The translations under genes and the position numbers were made by a program. The notes beneath the pieces were generated by a model that made no database searches, was not told the origin of the DNA, and saw nothing but the letters and a program-made list of their open reading frames with translations. This document shows, one piece after another, positions 43,462 through 56,709 of a stretch of DNA of 64,000 nucleotides; the stretch's first letter is position 1; each line of letters begins with the position of its first letter. Source of the DNA: Chamaecyparis obtusa (Eukaryota > Streptophyta > Pinopsida > Cupressales > Cupressaceae); assembly GCA_027943335.1 (NCBI GenBank), contig BSBK01000876.1, forward strand, positions 186,001 through 250,000. Direction: 5' to 3'.

Positions 43462-46400
43462 TGTAACACCCCGCCAGGGAACCCAAGAGAAGTTAACCTA
43501 AAACATGCTACTAAGTTTGGTGAATAATTGTTTTTTCTAAAGTTAACATACAAGATAAACAACAGTGTGAAAGAAATTACCATTTACTCACATTGAAACA
43601 ACATCCATCACAAATTACAAGACTCAAGGGTTCCATGACGTAGAATTACTTAAGAACAAAACACAACTAAAGAAAGATAATAAAAGATTCCATAACATAT
43701 AAATTACAATTACATGATATAACAATAAATACAATCCTCATGGACATCCATGACAACTAATAAACTAACATCCACTGCACATGTCATAGGGTATGTAATA
43801 ATCAATCTAACTATAATAATACAATGTCCAGATTAGGTATCACATGCGATACACTAATACAGGATTACAAATAATGAAGATAAGAAAGAAGCATCAATGA
43901 AACATCATAAGGAATCCACCTACAGAAACACCATCAAGCATCGGCACCAAGATGTCAAATCTCAAATGGTAAAGAAACACTACCACCCATCCGTGTAGGA
44001 CCACAAAGGCCTACCCCACCATGCTAAGGAGATAAACACAAACCCCAATTGGATAACCAATACAAAACAAGGATAAAAATCTAAGCAAAAGGATCCTGAA
44101 AAAACACTAACTCAAGATAAACATAACAAAGATAAAGGTACAATCACTAAACCAGAGGCATCCGACACATAAAATAACCAGACTATGCATAGGAAGGTGT
44201 CATCATGTACGTCTAACCCTTGAGTTTTGTCCTGGTAATCTCTTTGGATCCCGGCACCCAAGTGACTATACATGGCATCAATGACCTCTAATACTGACGA
44301 AGTCATCAACTATGCCAACTCATCCCTTAAAAGGGGGCTAGTCATCTTCTCAACACCATCTTAGCCTGTACTAGCACTCAAGCATGGGCGAGGACTCTTG
44401 TCTTATTACGTTTAATTAAATACCCCTTAATTATATTAGGTTATCACTTGATTACTGAAACTTAATAATAAGTGATCCTGGTAGCCACTTGTGGGCCCCA
44501 TCCCTTATTGCAAGCCACCTCCTACTACATGTCCAGGTAAACTACCCTAGGCTCACAGATCTCTCCTAGATCTAATCAGGTATACAACTAGGCAATCCCA
44601 AATCCAGATTCACCAAAGGAACTAGAAATGATTACAAAGATACCATATCATAAAACAATGCAACATGAGCCCATATAGTCAAACAGAAGTGATAATTAGA
44701 TAGAGTCCACAGACACCAAACATAACTGATAACATGAACATCTGACTCATACCCCAGCCTATGTTTTCCCCTAGGTCATCTAGAACCTGACAACCCATAA
44801 TGTAAAAGAAAACATGAAGAATACACATTCACATTAATTTGAACTGGAATAAGGATCATAATCAAATACCTTCCATAACTATCACAATTGAATTCAAATA
44901 AAAGGTCTACTAGGAAATTCTGAAAATTAATCATTCCAGTAACATCATAAGTAAAACAAATTTCCTAAAAAGTACCTTAGAATCCAACATAACGAAAATG
45001 TCCAATTTTAGTAGGAAAAATTACAAATGTGATTCCATGAATGCCTTTAGGTCATAATTCAATCTATTAATTTAAGGTTTGATTAAATACTCAAACTCAC
45101 TATATCCTACAAAAGACATTTTAACAAATAATTGATTTATGTGTAAAATCAAAATTCCATAAAGAACTATATAAGGTTAGGGTACAAATTTAATCATTAA
45201 CACCATATACATATTTAAGTCCATAAATAATAAGAAAGAATTTGCATAATTATAACCTTACATTCGTTGAAAATTAACTAAATTAGTTAATTTAAATTTA
45301 ATTCAAAATGAATTAGCGACAAATTGATATAGAATCAAATCTAGATTACAATTTAAATTAAATTACAAAAATAATTAAATTATAATTTAAATAAATGACA
45401 CATTAAATAAATTATAAATTAATTAAATTAGATATTAAATAAATTATAAACTAAATAAATCAAATATTATATATATTATAAACTAATTAATTATAAAATA
45501 AATAAATAAATAAAAATTTACCAAAAAAAACATTTTAATAAAATAAAAATATCATTTAACAAAAATAACATGTTATAAAACTTTTAAAGACTTAATGTGC
45601 GGGGGGCCGCTAGTGGGGACCCGCACCCACGGGCACCCTGCCGGGCACGGCACACAATGCCGTCGGCAGTGCCTATATTGTCGATGGTACTGTGTACTAC
45701 CGACAGGCAGTGCAGTTGTCGTGGGGTTGGGGGATGGGACCCCCGCCCCACCAAATTTTTATATTTTATTTTTCTAATTTTTATAAACTTTTTTTTAAAA
45801 AAAACAACAAACTCTCAAAAGCATACAAATTTTCAATGTTTTTTTTTTATAAGTATTTTTTTAAATTAATATATTTTGGATAATCAAAACTAACTTTTTC
45901 TTTCTCTTATTTTTTTTAAACAAGTCTGTACATTTCTGAAAATGGAAAAGACTGTATAGAGGGTAACTTTTCCAAAAATGGAAACATCCAAATATATATT
46001 TTTTTTTAATAAAGCATTAGCCTAGCTCACAAAATTAATATGCTTTTATCCATTTGTTTATTCCTTGGCTTATTCCATTTTGTCTTTTACTGGTATAAAT
46101 TTATTCTAATTATTTTTTTTACAGAGTATATATATTTTTTCCAAAATGATGATTTTTCACCCAAATTGGGTTTTTGTCAAACACCCTTTAATTTAATTTA
46201 ATCACACTATAGTACAAACTATATCAAGGTTAATTTATGATTTTCTAGGAGTTTTAAGATGTATTTTCTCTCCATATTCGGACAGCATAACCCTACTATG
46301 CCAAGTTATAAAATAATCTAAAAGCTATGAATCTAAGGGTTTACTAACACCCATATTGCAAACATTACTGAATATAGACTTATAGCAATAAATTAGAACA

Positions 46401-47935
46401 AGCATATGAAAACATTGAAAATTCTACAGATAAATTTACAGGGAGGTTTCTTCAAACCCTACCTCAATTCCAATGCTAGAACTGTAAAGAATGCCTGTAG
46501 AATTCTAAAACACCCAATTCTGTCAGATGAAAACTCAGCCTTGTAGATCTGGATCAACAATGCAAGGCAAGCCAATTCCAAATCCAAAGCAGTCCTCACC
46601 AAAAGCTCAAGCACAAACACAAAGCTCAAGAAATCCAAAAATGCCAAAATTCTCCAAGAGCTCTATCCACAATCCCCAACAACCTGATTCCCCCCAAAAC
46701 AAATGAATGCTAATTCCCTCTATTAGGGATTCAACTCCACCATTCATACAAACACTAGATGACTCACAAAAAGAACTCCTGATCAAACTCACCCTCTTAA
46801 GTTGAGAGAAAATACTAATTAATAATTAAAAATAAATCTAATTGTGCACAACTCAACTTAGTCTCCTAAAGACAAGTTGTCACCTTTTTGAAACATGACA
46901 TATTCAAACTTTATAAGGCACATGTTAATATTATAATCCCTCATTAAATAATTTAATATTCAAAACACCATTAAATCATGCAATTTAATAATTTAACATC
47001 TAATGAACAATAATAATCCTATTTTCACATAATTAATTAATTAAAATCAAATATCCTAATATTTGATTTTTAATTAATTATTAATCATACAAAACATAGG
47101 AATTAAATTTAACATTATTTTCCAACTATGATATTAATTTTCCCAAATACTCAAATAATTAACTTTAATTTAATTTTCTCAATTAATCATAGGAGCATAT
47201 TTAATCATAAAATTCAACTATGCACCTAACATTGATAATCACATAAAATAATCTATATAAACATAAATCAACTATAATCAATAAATGAATAATCACCCAC
47301 ATAACCACAAATCAACTGAAACCAAAAGACATAAAACCAAACAAACATAGGAGAAGGGATCCACGAACTCATGCCAACCAGATGAATTTGGGTAGGGAAG
47401 TCAAACCGACACTTGTCCAATCCTAGGACAATTAGGCTTAGGTTAGGGTTTGGGTCTGTGTATTATCTCCCCTCTTTACCATTGAGATGAATGTTTGTGG
47501 GAACGTTCACTCCTGCCAATTCAGGGAAGACGATGCCCTGTACCTGTGAACTTGTCACCACAAGATGAAGCATGTACATACAATAATATATAACAAATAA
47601 TGATAGGGTACGGTCAGTTGTGTAGATCTCGACTATGCGAGTAACTATGCCTCTGTCCTCTACCAAATAAACACATCAAACAGATGCAAACACAAGATAA
47701 CCATACACATGCTAGTATGGGATCAGTACCATAAATCGATATAAAACATAAACATATCATCAAAAGATATCAACATCTAATCTATGCAATAACCTGAAAC
47801 ACATTCAATGAATAGAAATCCATAATCATCATTATTTATCATAATATTCGATCACATCAAAAGTGACCTAAAATAATTTGGTCAAACACTGAAATAGAAA
47901 GAAACCTAAAAGAGAACTACGGGCGGGGTACTAGA
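43462..47935. mobile_element. Probable solo LTR, 4.5 kb
   Basis: Starts TGTAACACCCCGCC and ends GGCGGGGTACTAGA; these are inverted to each other at 11 of 14 positions. Flanks GGACC at 43457-43461 and 47936-47940 are a perfect 5-bp duplication. The interior is AT-rich and has no gag or pol trace; open frames at 44112-44309, 46459-46647, 46607-46792 and 47463-47666 have no domain. A solo LTR left by recombination between two LTRs explains this best. A large non-autonomous element with unrecognised LTRs is the alternative. Orientation is not known. Confidence 0.5.
45598..45752. other. GC-rich island inside AT-rich sequence
   Basis: About 155 bases with runs of G and C (gcggggggccgc, cctgccgggcacgg, gacccccgcccc) between stretches that are mostly A and T. 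Includes 'gtactgtgtactaccgac' with small inverted repeats. No ORF I trust. It may be an LTR promoter or leader segment, or a small insertion. Confidence 0.6.
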
Positions 47936-47940
47936 GGACC

Positions 47941-48971
47941 CAATCTTGATTGGAGATCAAGCATGCGAGCAATCAAAGGTCCTTCAATCCTATTAAACCT
48001 GAAACCATGATACCCAAACAACTCAATTTGGGTTGGGCTGATGTCATCCCAAAGGCCCCAAATGGCTATAAAAGGCCCAACATCAGTTCATTTTATTTAC
48101 CCTACACTCACAAGACTTCAAGTTTTCTTTAAGCCATAGTTTGTTGAGAGATCTTTTACAACCTTATTAGCAACTTTTGAACTAGTATTCAATTTTTTCA
48201 TGCTTCACAAAGTCGATTCTATCCTGGTGATCATTCGATTAGTCTTCCCTCTTTTGATAGGATTTTCCTTTCTTGGTTTTCTATCCTAGGGTTTGTTCGA
48301 GCTAGGTGAGGGTTTTACTATCAGCGTGCCCTAGTTATAAATTCAAATAAAAAGACCTAGGATTTATCAATATGAATATCATACCATCAGAGTTTAAAGA
48401 TCCCTTATTACTCAACCAAGCATCAATCAAATAATCCCTTCTAAAATGGTTCCTAATAAAGCATCAAGAATCATAGATCCTTGACTCATTGACACACCCA
48501 TGTTTACGTGTAGAAGTTAGGGTAATGGGGATCTTGAAACCCCACTCCTTGAAATGAGATTTGAGGTCTTGGTCCCCTGAAACCCCAATCCCCACACATA
48601 TTCTTTCACCATTTAGAAAAAATGCATCTGGTTTCAAGGTTCTAAGAACCGTGATCCTCCAAAAAATCAATCAAGGTTTTAGGTCTCCTTTCCTTTTTGC
48701 TTTGACATCTGCTCAACCATGACTATCATTTGGCATGGTCATGACACCTCAAAACCCCAAAGGTGGCTTTAATGAATTTTTCCCCTTTTGTTTATTTTTT
48801 TGGGTCAGTTCTTTTTGGTTTTGTGTTTTGGTTTCCAGTATTCTAGTCTTTAGTGTTAGCTTAGTGTTTTTATTTCTGTAATTTGTTAGTTCTACTTTCA
48901 TAGTTAGATAGTTTTCAATTTTTAAAAAAACATGTTGATGAAGGTTTTCTATGGATGCATAATTTCTAGGA
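47941..48971 (+). promoter_or_regulatory. Promoter-like region with TATA box, owner unknown
   Basis: CTATAAAAG at 48066-48074 in a GC-richer setting, followed by pyrimidine-rich sequence and 'ctagggtttg' near 48290, features of plant promoters and of LTR U3-R regions. Downstream to 48971 I find no conserved frame; the minus-strand frames 48464-48670 and 48749-49000 have no domain. Confidence 0.3.
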
Positions 48972-50631
48972 ATGTCTATCATTCTTCCAATCAAGTACAA
49001 GTTCCTCGGGTATGGTCCATCATCAAACCTAGGTAATATTTATAGTGAGATTATGGATACATACATTGGTCATATGAATTTTAATGAATTCCTAAGAAAC
49101 ATTTCCAATCCCAACAACCAAACTCTAGATGCCTCCTCCATGGTACTCTTAGGGTTGGTACATGCAAAAGGTTACCCAATATCTATCTTGTCTCTAGACA
49201 TCATCATGAACTTTGTTGAACACTATGATCCAAATGAGAGGAGAGTAAAGAAAAAATAGGGAGATTTCATCTTGGACATCAAGTTAGACATTATAGAAGA
49301 TTTTTTTCACTAATCATTGATAGATCAATATGTCATTATCTATGGGATAGGGTGAGAGCTACTATTGAGATCATCCTGATATTTTGCATAAAATTAATTA
49401 GAACTACTTGGCTAGGCCTCTAAAGGAGGGGAAATTGGATAAGATATAATTTTATAGGGCATATTTAATCAAGGATGTGAAGAACTATGTTACTCATCTA
49501 AGTAGGGTGTTTGGGCTACCATAACCCAAGTAGTTAGAAACCTAGATGGTCCTATATATAGAAACCATTAAAAAGAGGTGGAGAACAATTGACTGGGAAC
49601 AGATCATAAGTAATAATCTAGATCAGTAGATGAGAAGAGTTAAAACTAATCCATGATTTTATATGACCTCATATGTTGTATACCTTTTGGTAGCCCTGAT
49701 ACTTCTAAGAGTTGATTTTGTTGTCATTAGTTATGAGGAAGTCATAATGTTTGTCAAATTCATTTTGTAATGAAGAAAAGACAAGTCAAAAAAGTAGAGA
49801 AAGTCATTTGGTAAAGGAAATAAGAAGATAGGGAATTTTGTTAAAGAGAAAGAAAGCATAGGCACCAAGTGAGGTAGAACTGAGCATTGAGAACCAAGTT
49901 ATACCGAGCACAAAATAGAGAAGACAAGATAGTTACCAAGTTAAGGAAAACATGTTATCAAGCAATACAGGCTGACACTAGATGAATCTTTAAGTACATT
50001 GAACCTGAACACCAAACATAAAATAGTTTACCAATCTTCAGGAGATCGTATAACAGAAAATTGGAGATTACAAAATAATGATTACACATGATTAGAAGGT
50101 AAGATTCTCCAATGAGAATTAATGATGAAATATACATTGGAAGAGTAACCAATGATAGCACCACTTGAAGAGAAGATTCTAGAACATCTAGCACCGCTTC
50201 AAGAATTGTATATAAGTGGAATGGTTTGTTTCCATTCTCACAGAGTCAATCACCTAGCCAAGTATTTTAGGTACCAAAATAAGGATTCAACCGAGAAACA
50301 ACCAAGTGAAAAGACCCAAGTAAACATTGATTAGATTATAGATTAGGTGAATAAGACTTGGAGAAGGAAGTCTCAAGATGATGAAATGGAATTGGGAACA
50401 TCTGATGGCACCACATCCTCTGGATCAGGTGCACCTATTTTCACTTAATCGGTCAAAGGTATGTGTAGGAAATGATAGTCTAAAGTTTATCTTAAATCAG
50501 TTCCTAGATTTAGTGCAAAGATCCATATCATCATACTAAGATGCATTTGGATATAAGGTGTGAATTTATCATTTCATATGATGATCAGTAAAGTGTTTGA
50601 CCTATTTTTTTGCATTTGGTGAAGCAAAGTG
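48972..50631 (+). pseudogene. gag: Degraded coding remnant ending in an X-like Gag tail
   Basis: From 48972 a 95-codon frame (YSEIMDTYIGHMNFNEFL) runs to a TAG at 49257-49259, then shifted and stop-ridden sequence with readable pieces (KRWRTIDWEQI near 49575, FYMTSYVVYLLVA near 49660). I do not recognise the family. At 50218-50450 it reads MVCFHSHRVNHLAKYF, then WRRKSQDDEMELGTSDGTTSSGSG, clearly related to the fifth-knuckle tail of X and X' Gag, with the second and third metal ligands altered or lost. Noncoding similarity to X continues to about 50590. Element D interrupts at 50632. Confidence 0.5.
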
Positions 50632-51604
50632 TGTGTGCTAAAATGTTGGCACACTTGTATGAGTCATTATATCCAAGATTGCTCAAGAATGAGGTCTCAA
50701 ATGGTGACTCATAGCTCTCTATTCATGGAGTGCAAGGGTTTATGATGGAGGCCCTTAGCTTAGACCTGGTTTGTGCCCATGCAAGTACACCATAAAATGA
50801 GAGATTCAAAGAGGAAAAGAAAGAATGCTAGTCTCCATGATCATCAAGTATGCATGCAAATGAAAATGAAAGCTATTCTATATGATAACAATGCATGAAA
50901 GAAAACTAATCTATTAAAGGAAATGCTTATGCAAGATTATTCTATGAAAGGAAATATGAATCTAATATAATATGGAAGTGCAAAATTAATCTAAATGGAT
51001 TGCCATGGAGGCACGAGAGAAGAAGACAAGAAAAGAGAAGTGGCAATATCCAAGCTCAAGTGCTCAAGAATCTTCTCCAAAGTTGCTCTCCAAACCTGCA
51101 GCATAACAATACTTAAAATCTAGATGTCCTAAATGAGAAAGAGAAAACTCCTTATAAAGGAAAGCGGACAGTCAAGATTAAGAGGAAAAAAGAAATGAGA
51201 AATGGTGGAGATTAAATTTTGGTTGATCCATGTGCTCAAGATTCTTTAAGAGGGAAAAAGATGAAAAAGGCCCACCACTTAAAAGTATGTGCAATCAAAG
51301 TGGAGAGAAAAAGGGATTTGTATTTATTTTTTATTTATTTTATTTCCTTTTTCAACACAAAGAGATATTTTAAGTGGGGATTTTATAAAAAGAAGAATTT
51401 TATTTTAATAAGATGATTTTATTTAATTAAAAGAGGCTTAGGATAAAATGATCAAACCTTAGAAAATATTAAAATATTTAAATTAATTATGATTTGATCA
51501 AGGAAATTGATTTGAATTAAAAATATTGCAAAGCATTGATTCAGGAAATTAATAAATTGATGAATGGGGCCCAAAGTCTAGGAGACCATTTTAGGCTGCA
51601 TACA
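50632..51604 (-). repeat. D 3' LTR (element sense)
   Basis: 973 bp, TGTGTGCTAAAATG at the left end and GCTGCATACA at the right on the plus strand. Matches 63554-64000 base for base over its first 447 positions apart from about 20 substitutions. Confidence 0.92.
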
Positions 51605-51618
51605 TTTGCCCCTCTTTG
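51605..51618 (-). other. D polypurine tract
   Basis: Minus strand CAAAGAGGGGCAAA beside the 3' LTR, the same core as in A. Confidence 0.85.
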
Positions 51619-53234
51619 ACTAATGTGTGATCTTCATGGGAACACATGTAGTCAAAGAATGAAGTTGAAATGTGTGATTGATTTGGGATCACAAGACAAC
51701 CCAGACGTGTGATCGATAGACAGGAACACATCAGGACAAAGATAAGTTGATTGAAAAAGACAAGGCCAACACCCCTGTAAATAGGTAATTGTCAAGTCTC
51801 AAGCAAGGTTTAATTGATAGGTTTGATAAAGTTGAATCAAGGATTGAAATTTGATAGGTATTGCCCCCTCGTAATTGAAATTGAAATGAGATAGAGGAGA
51901 AACAATAAATTGATAAATTTGATCAAATCAAACTAAAGATAAGGTTCTTGATGTAAGATGAAAGATATAAGGATCACAGAACCAAGGTAGATCATTAAGC
52001 ATGAAATATTATGCCCCAAGGTTGAATTAGAAGAAAAGAAGTGGGGTGAAAGCGAATGGAAGATAGAATTTTGGAAGAGGTGAAAAGAAATGGAGAGAAG
52101 AAAGAGAATTTGCCTCAAGAAAGAGAATGCCTCAAAATCAATCAACTGTTTAAGATAGAAAATTTTGATTGAGATCACGAAAGAAGATAAGGAAATGAAG
52201 ATCAGAATATGATCAAAGTTGATTAAAAGTCCAAAAGAAAGATGAAGGAAAACCCTCTCAAACTCATAATGCAGCCTAAAAATGCATATTAACATGAAGT
52301 CTAACAATGCAAGCTACATGAAATGCAAAGGTGTACTTGCCATAGAGCAACTGTAACATAGGATTTTATGTTCATCATTCATTAGAAAATGTTAAGGAAC
52401 TTATTTTCATCATTGGGCCATTATTAACAGACATCGAAAAATCACACAATCATCACTAGTCACAAGCGCAACTATGAAGATACGAATGTGATTGATATCA
52501 GATTGGAATATGGAAAGATTCTAACATAAGCATGAAAGAAATAAAGGTCAAGATGACTTCGATGTTAGCTTACCCAATTTAATATAGAAAAACCATGCTC
52601 GCATCAAGGCATAGATGCCAGGATGGCCATAAGAATGGTTGTGCAAAAATAGTCAAGGATGATGTCTCAAATCTCCTAAGTGTTTCAAGGGAACAACAAG
52701 AGACACTCAAGAGGTTCAAGACCACACCCATAAGAAGAAAGAAATTAAAACATGCCTCATACCTCAAGTCCTCTAGCTATGCATCCCAGAGAGACTTATT
52801 AGACAAGGACACTCAACGAAAATCAATAACAGTCAGCACACAAAGAAAAGATCATGACAGAGCTCAAGCATTATGTGTTGTGTTTAAAAATTTAAGTGTG
52901 TTAACTAACACTCAGTTCTGAGGATAAGGATTGAATGCTTGCAAGCAGGTAAGATCACATGACAAAACTGGGTAAGACCAAACCAATAAGTGTTGAAAAA
53001 TACTCGATGTCAGGGGTTGTGTTAAAAAACACATTTGGGGAGGTATTGAAAACCATCATTTGTGAGGCGTCCTAAAGACTAATGCATCCAAGAGACCAAA
53101 GCTAACACAGTTATGACCCCTAGACAAGGACAAAGACCAATTCCAAACCAAGGAAACAAGGACAAGGCATGATAGATAAAGGCTAAGTGTCGACTGTCAA
53201 GGACGCGTTCTAAGAAACAGGGGTACAAAGGCCT
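51619..53234 (-). other. D 3' untranslated region
   Basis: About 1.6 kb with no domain. Purine-rich on the plus strand at 51900-52250. Open frames 51933-52307, 52595-52921 and 53079-53264 are not supported by any recognisable feature. Confidence 0.5.
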
Positions 53235-53267
53235 CAAGTAGTGTCCGTTTCCAAGTTTCACCACTTG
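53235..53267 (-). other. A4-bulge hairpin, D copy 5 (3' UTR), decayed
   Basis: Outer stem CAAGT/ACTTG plus GGTG/CACT, the bulge reduced to AAA, the inner stem weak, loop GAAA. Corresponds to B copy 5, which has CAAG/CTTG. Confidence 0.55.
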
Positions 53268-53334
53268 GATTTTATTGCAAATTTTTTTCTTTCTTTTTTT
53301 TTTAGGACTTATTATAATTTTTTTGTATTTTTTC

Positions 53335-53370
53335 TACCAAGGCACCTATTTCCAAGTTTTCACCAAGGCA
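53335..53370 (-). other. A4-bulge hairpin, D copy 4 (3' UTR)
   Basis: Outer stem TGCC/GGTA, TT/TT internal loop, GGTG/TGCC, A4 bulge, inner stem CTTG/TAGG (two G-U pairs), loop GAAA. Corresponds to B copy 4. Confidence 0.7.
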
Positions 53371-53419
53371 CTTTTTCTATTTTTTTGCATTTTTGGAATA
53401 TATAATTTTTTTGGAGATA

Positions 53420-53455
53420 CATCAAAGTGCCTATTGCTAGGTTTTCACTAAGATG
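53420..53455 (-). other. A4-bulge hairpin, D copy 3 (3' UTR)
   Basis: Outer stem CATC/GATG, TT/TT internal loop, AGTG/CACT, A4 bulge, inner stem CCTA/TAGG, loop GCAA. Corresponds to B copy 3; the G-U pair there is A-U/G-C paired here. Confidence 0.78.
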
Positions 53456-53569
53456 ATCTTTTTTTTAGGACATTTTCTAATTTTTAGAATTTTTGACAAT
53501 ATATCATTTTTTTGGATTTTTTCAGGATCAATAAGTATGTACAAAGGATGCCCCCAGATAGAATGGGCA

Positions 53570-54720
53570 TCATGGATAGAACTTCTTTAGATGCAAGATA
53601 TTGATAGGACCCAGGAGCTGCTCTCCCTCTTCAGTAGATGATAAATAAACACCTATCCCAAAAGTTGTTGTAATGATGTAAGGTCCAAGCCAATTAGGTT
53701 CAAATTTTCCCTTTTGATCTCTATGCTACTGATTCTTGGGATTTTCACGTAGGACAAGATCTCCCACTTGGAATTCTCTAGGGCGAACCTTTTTGTTGAA
53801 GGTTTTGGACATGCACTTTTTATAAACCCTCATATGGTCAAATGATGCTTTACGTTTCTCATCTAGAATTTCTAACTCTTGAAGTCTCATGGCATGATGG
53901 TCTTCATCTGTGACTAGACCTTTGAGGGAAACTCTAAGTGAAGGAATCTCAACCTCTAAAGGTAACACTGCTTCAGCACCATATGTAAGGGAAAAAGGAG
54001 TAGTCCCAATAGGAGTATGAATACTCATTCTATAGGCTCACAAAGCCGGATTTATCTATAAATGTCAATCTCTACCATTCTTATGAACTGTTCTATGTAG
54101 GATTTTAAGAATGGTTTTGTTTGATGCCTCTGCTTGACCATTTCCTTGTGGGAAGTAAATGGAGGACCAATGTTACTTAATCTTGAATTTCTTGTAGAGT
54201 TTCTTAAGGTCCTTATTTTTGAACTGACATCCATTGTCAGTGATAATCTCATAAGGCACCCCATATCGACAGATGATATGGTTTAGGATGAATAGAGAGA
54301 CTGTCTTGCTCGAGGCAATAGAAAGTGGGACAAATTCTACCCATTTAGTGAAGTAATTAGTAGAAGTGATAATAAACTTGTGTCCACCTAATGAGTTGGG
54401 ATGAATCTACCCAACAAGATCAAAGGCCCAGCGCTGAAATGGCCAATGAGATATAGAAGGAATGAGCTCCCTGCCTGGAGCGTGTATCAAGTTACCATGT
54501 TTTTGACACTTTTCACATGACTTTACAAAAGCTACTGCATCAATCTGCATCATAGGCCAATAGTACCCCACCCTAAGCAACCTTTAGGCCATGGCAAGAC
54601 CATTGGAATGTCCCCCATAGATGCCCTCATGAATGTCAACTAATGCTTGGTCAAATTCTTCCTTTTCTAAGAATCTAAGAAGTGTTCCATCTAAACCCCT
54701 CCTATACAAATCACCAAAGA
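53570..54720 (-). pseudogene. pol: D integrase
   Basis: Zinc finger GIYGGHSNG near 54630 and CEKCQKHGN near 54510. Catalytic Asp in AFDLVG near 54430, Asp in ITDNGCQF near 54240, Glu in GQAEASNK near 54130. C-terminal REFQVGDLVLRENP near 53750; pol ends FYP with TGA at 53570-53572. Stops at several sites and a shift near 54030-54060. Confidence 0.83.
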
Positions 54721-54959
54721 TAAGGGTATGGTGAGAGGCATTACGGGGAAGGTTTCTGCATTCAGATTGGTTAAAGGTTTCAGGGATAATGCCATCATGA
54801 AGGTATGAGTAAATGGCACCGTAACGGGATGAATAATGACCGATAAGGGTACAAATAACATGATTTTCTTGGGAGTCATAGATAGGGTAATGTAGCTATT
54901 CCACCAGGAATGCAAATTTGTATTCATGTTGCTCTAACTAAAGGAGTGAAGAAAGTGTA

Positions 54960-55330
54960 GCCATAGCATCAGTTGCTTTGTTTTCTGCTCTAGGGATTTG
55001 CTGAAATGTGACAAATGTGAAGTATCCTTTCAAGGAATCAACCATTTTCTTGTAAGCTACCAGTTTCTAATCTTTTGTTTGATATTGTTCATTGACTTGG
55101 TTGATTATCAGCTATGAATCCCCATAGATGTGAAACTCCGTGATTCTCCATTCTATGGCCATTTTAAGTCCATTTGTCAAAGCTTCATACTCAGCAATGT
55201 TGTTTTTACATGGGAACAATAACTTGTAAGACTTAGGAATTGTGTACCCATGAGGATAAACAAACAACACACCATCTCCTGAACCATTTTGCATAAAATA
55301 TCCATCAAAGAACATCTTCTATGCTCTTTC
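54960..55330 (-). pseudogene. pol: D archaeal-type RNase H
   Basis: MFFDGYFMQNGSGDG near 55310, CKNNIAEYEALTNGL near 55200, then HIYGDS and a TAG at 55112-55114 where A has Gln. Same position as in A and B. Confidence 0.77.
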
Positions 55331-56709
55331 AGTCATATACATGAGATGCTCATCTGGGAAGTCAACTTGAATAGGTGCACTATCTTGAATTGGGAAATCA
55401 GCCAATTGATCTGCTATGGCTTGTCCTTTGATTGCTTTACGCTCAATGTACTCTATGTCAAACTCAGAAAGGATCATCATCCATTTAGCAAGTCTACCTA
55501 TGAGGGCGGCCTTACCAAGTAGATACTTAAGTGGATCAATTTTTGCTATGAGGTGTATTGTGTGGGCAAGCATGTAATGTCACAACTTTTGGGAAGAAAA
55601 CACAACTGCAAGGCAAGCTTTCTCAATTTGGTGTAGTTAACCTCATATTGAACAAGAGTACGACTAATGTAGTATATTGCTCTTTCTTTCCCATGTTCAT
55701 CAAGTTGAGCTAGTAATGCCCCCAAGGAAGATTATGTCGCTAAAATGTACAAAATAAGTGGTTTCCCTGGGATAGGAGGCATTAAAATTGGAGGATTTTC
55801 CAAGTATTTCTTGATTTGATCCATGCTCTTTTGACAATCCTCATTCCAAGCACATTTGACTCCTTTGTGTAAGTTCTTGTTGAAAGGTTGAGCTCTATCT
55901 ACCAACTGTGAAATGAACCTCCTTATGGATTGAAGGTGCCCTTGAAGACTCCTCATTTGACTAATGTTTTTAGGAGGTGGCATATCTATGATTGCTTGGA
56001 CTTTTTCAAGGTCTACCTCTATTCCTTTTTCTGAAATGATGAATCCTAGAATTTTTCCAAAGGTGACACCAAATACATACTTCTTAGGATTTAACCATAT
56101 TTGAAATTGTTCCATGTGATCTAGAATGACTTCTAAATCATCTAAGTGTGTGTGTCTTTTCTTAGACTTGGCCAAAGTGTCATCCACATAATCTTCCATG
56201 TTTTTATGCATCATGTCATGAAAAATAGTTGTCATAGCTCATTGATAGGTGGCTCCTGCATTTTTTAATCCAAAAGGCATAACATTCCAATAATAGGTAC
56301 CCCATGCACAAGTGAATGTAGTCTTTTCTTGATCTTCAAGAGCTATCTTAATCTGATTGTGTCCAGAAAAACCATCCATTAAGGAATAAATCTCATAACC
56401 TGCAGTCATGTCCACTATCATATCTATGTTGGGAAGTGGAAAATCATCCTTTGGGTATTCTCTATTGACATCTCTAAAATTTATGCAAATTTGAATGGAT
56501 TTTTCATGTTTGGAAACTGGTACAATATTTGATATCCATTCAGCATAGTCAATAACTCTTATAAATCCTACACTAAGGAGTTTTTCTAATTCTACTTTGA
56601 CTAGAAGAGCTATGTGAGGATGCATCTTTCTCAATTTTTGTTTGACTAGTTTTACACCTGGAGCTATGGACAAGTGATGCATGATAAGATTAGTTCCCAA
56701 CCCTGGCAT
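55331..56709 (-). pseudogene. pol: D reverse transcriptase and RNase H
   Basis: RT from VKLVKQKLRKMHPHIALLV near 56650, INFRDVNREYPKDDFPLP near 56470, WNVMPFGLKNAGATYQ ending in TGA at 56236-56238 where B has Arg (CGA-type change), and YVDD near 56179-56190. RNase H covers about 55770-55390 (LILYILAT, then KIDPLKYLLGKAAL), with a frameshift between 55732 and 55573. Asp of TDFRD is Asn here (INFRD), a further sign of decay. Confidence 0.83.

Noticed and set aside
48972..49259. A host gene starting at 48972 under the TATA box at 48066
   Set aside because: The frame ends after 95 codons, no splice-supported continuation is evident, and an X-like Gag tail follows; a transposon remnant is more likely.
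54691..54927. 78-codon minus-strand frame in the D integrase region
   Set aside because: It is not the conserved integrase frame; the zinc finger and DDE residues are read in another frame.
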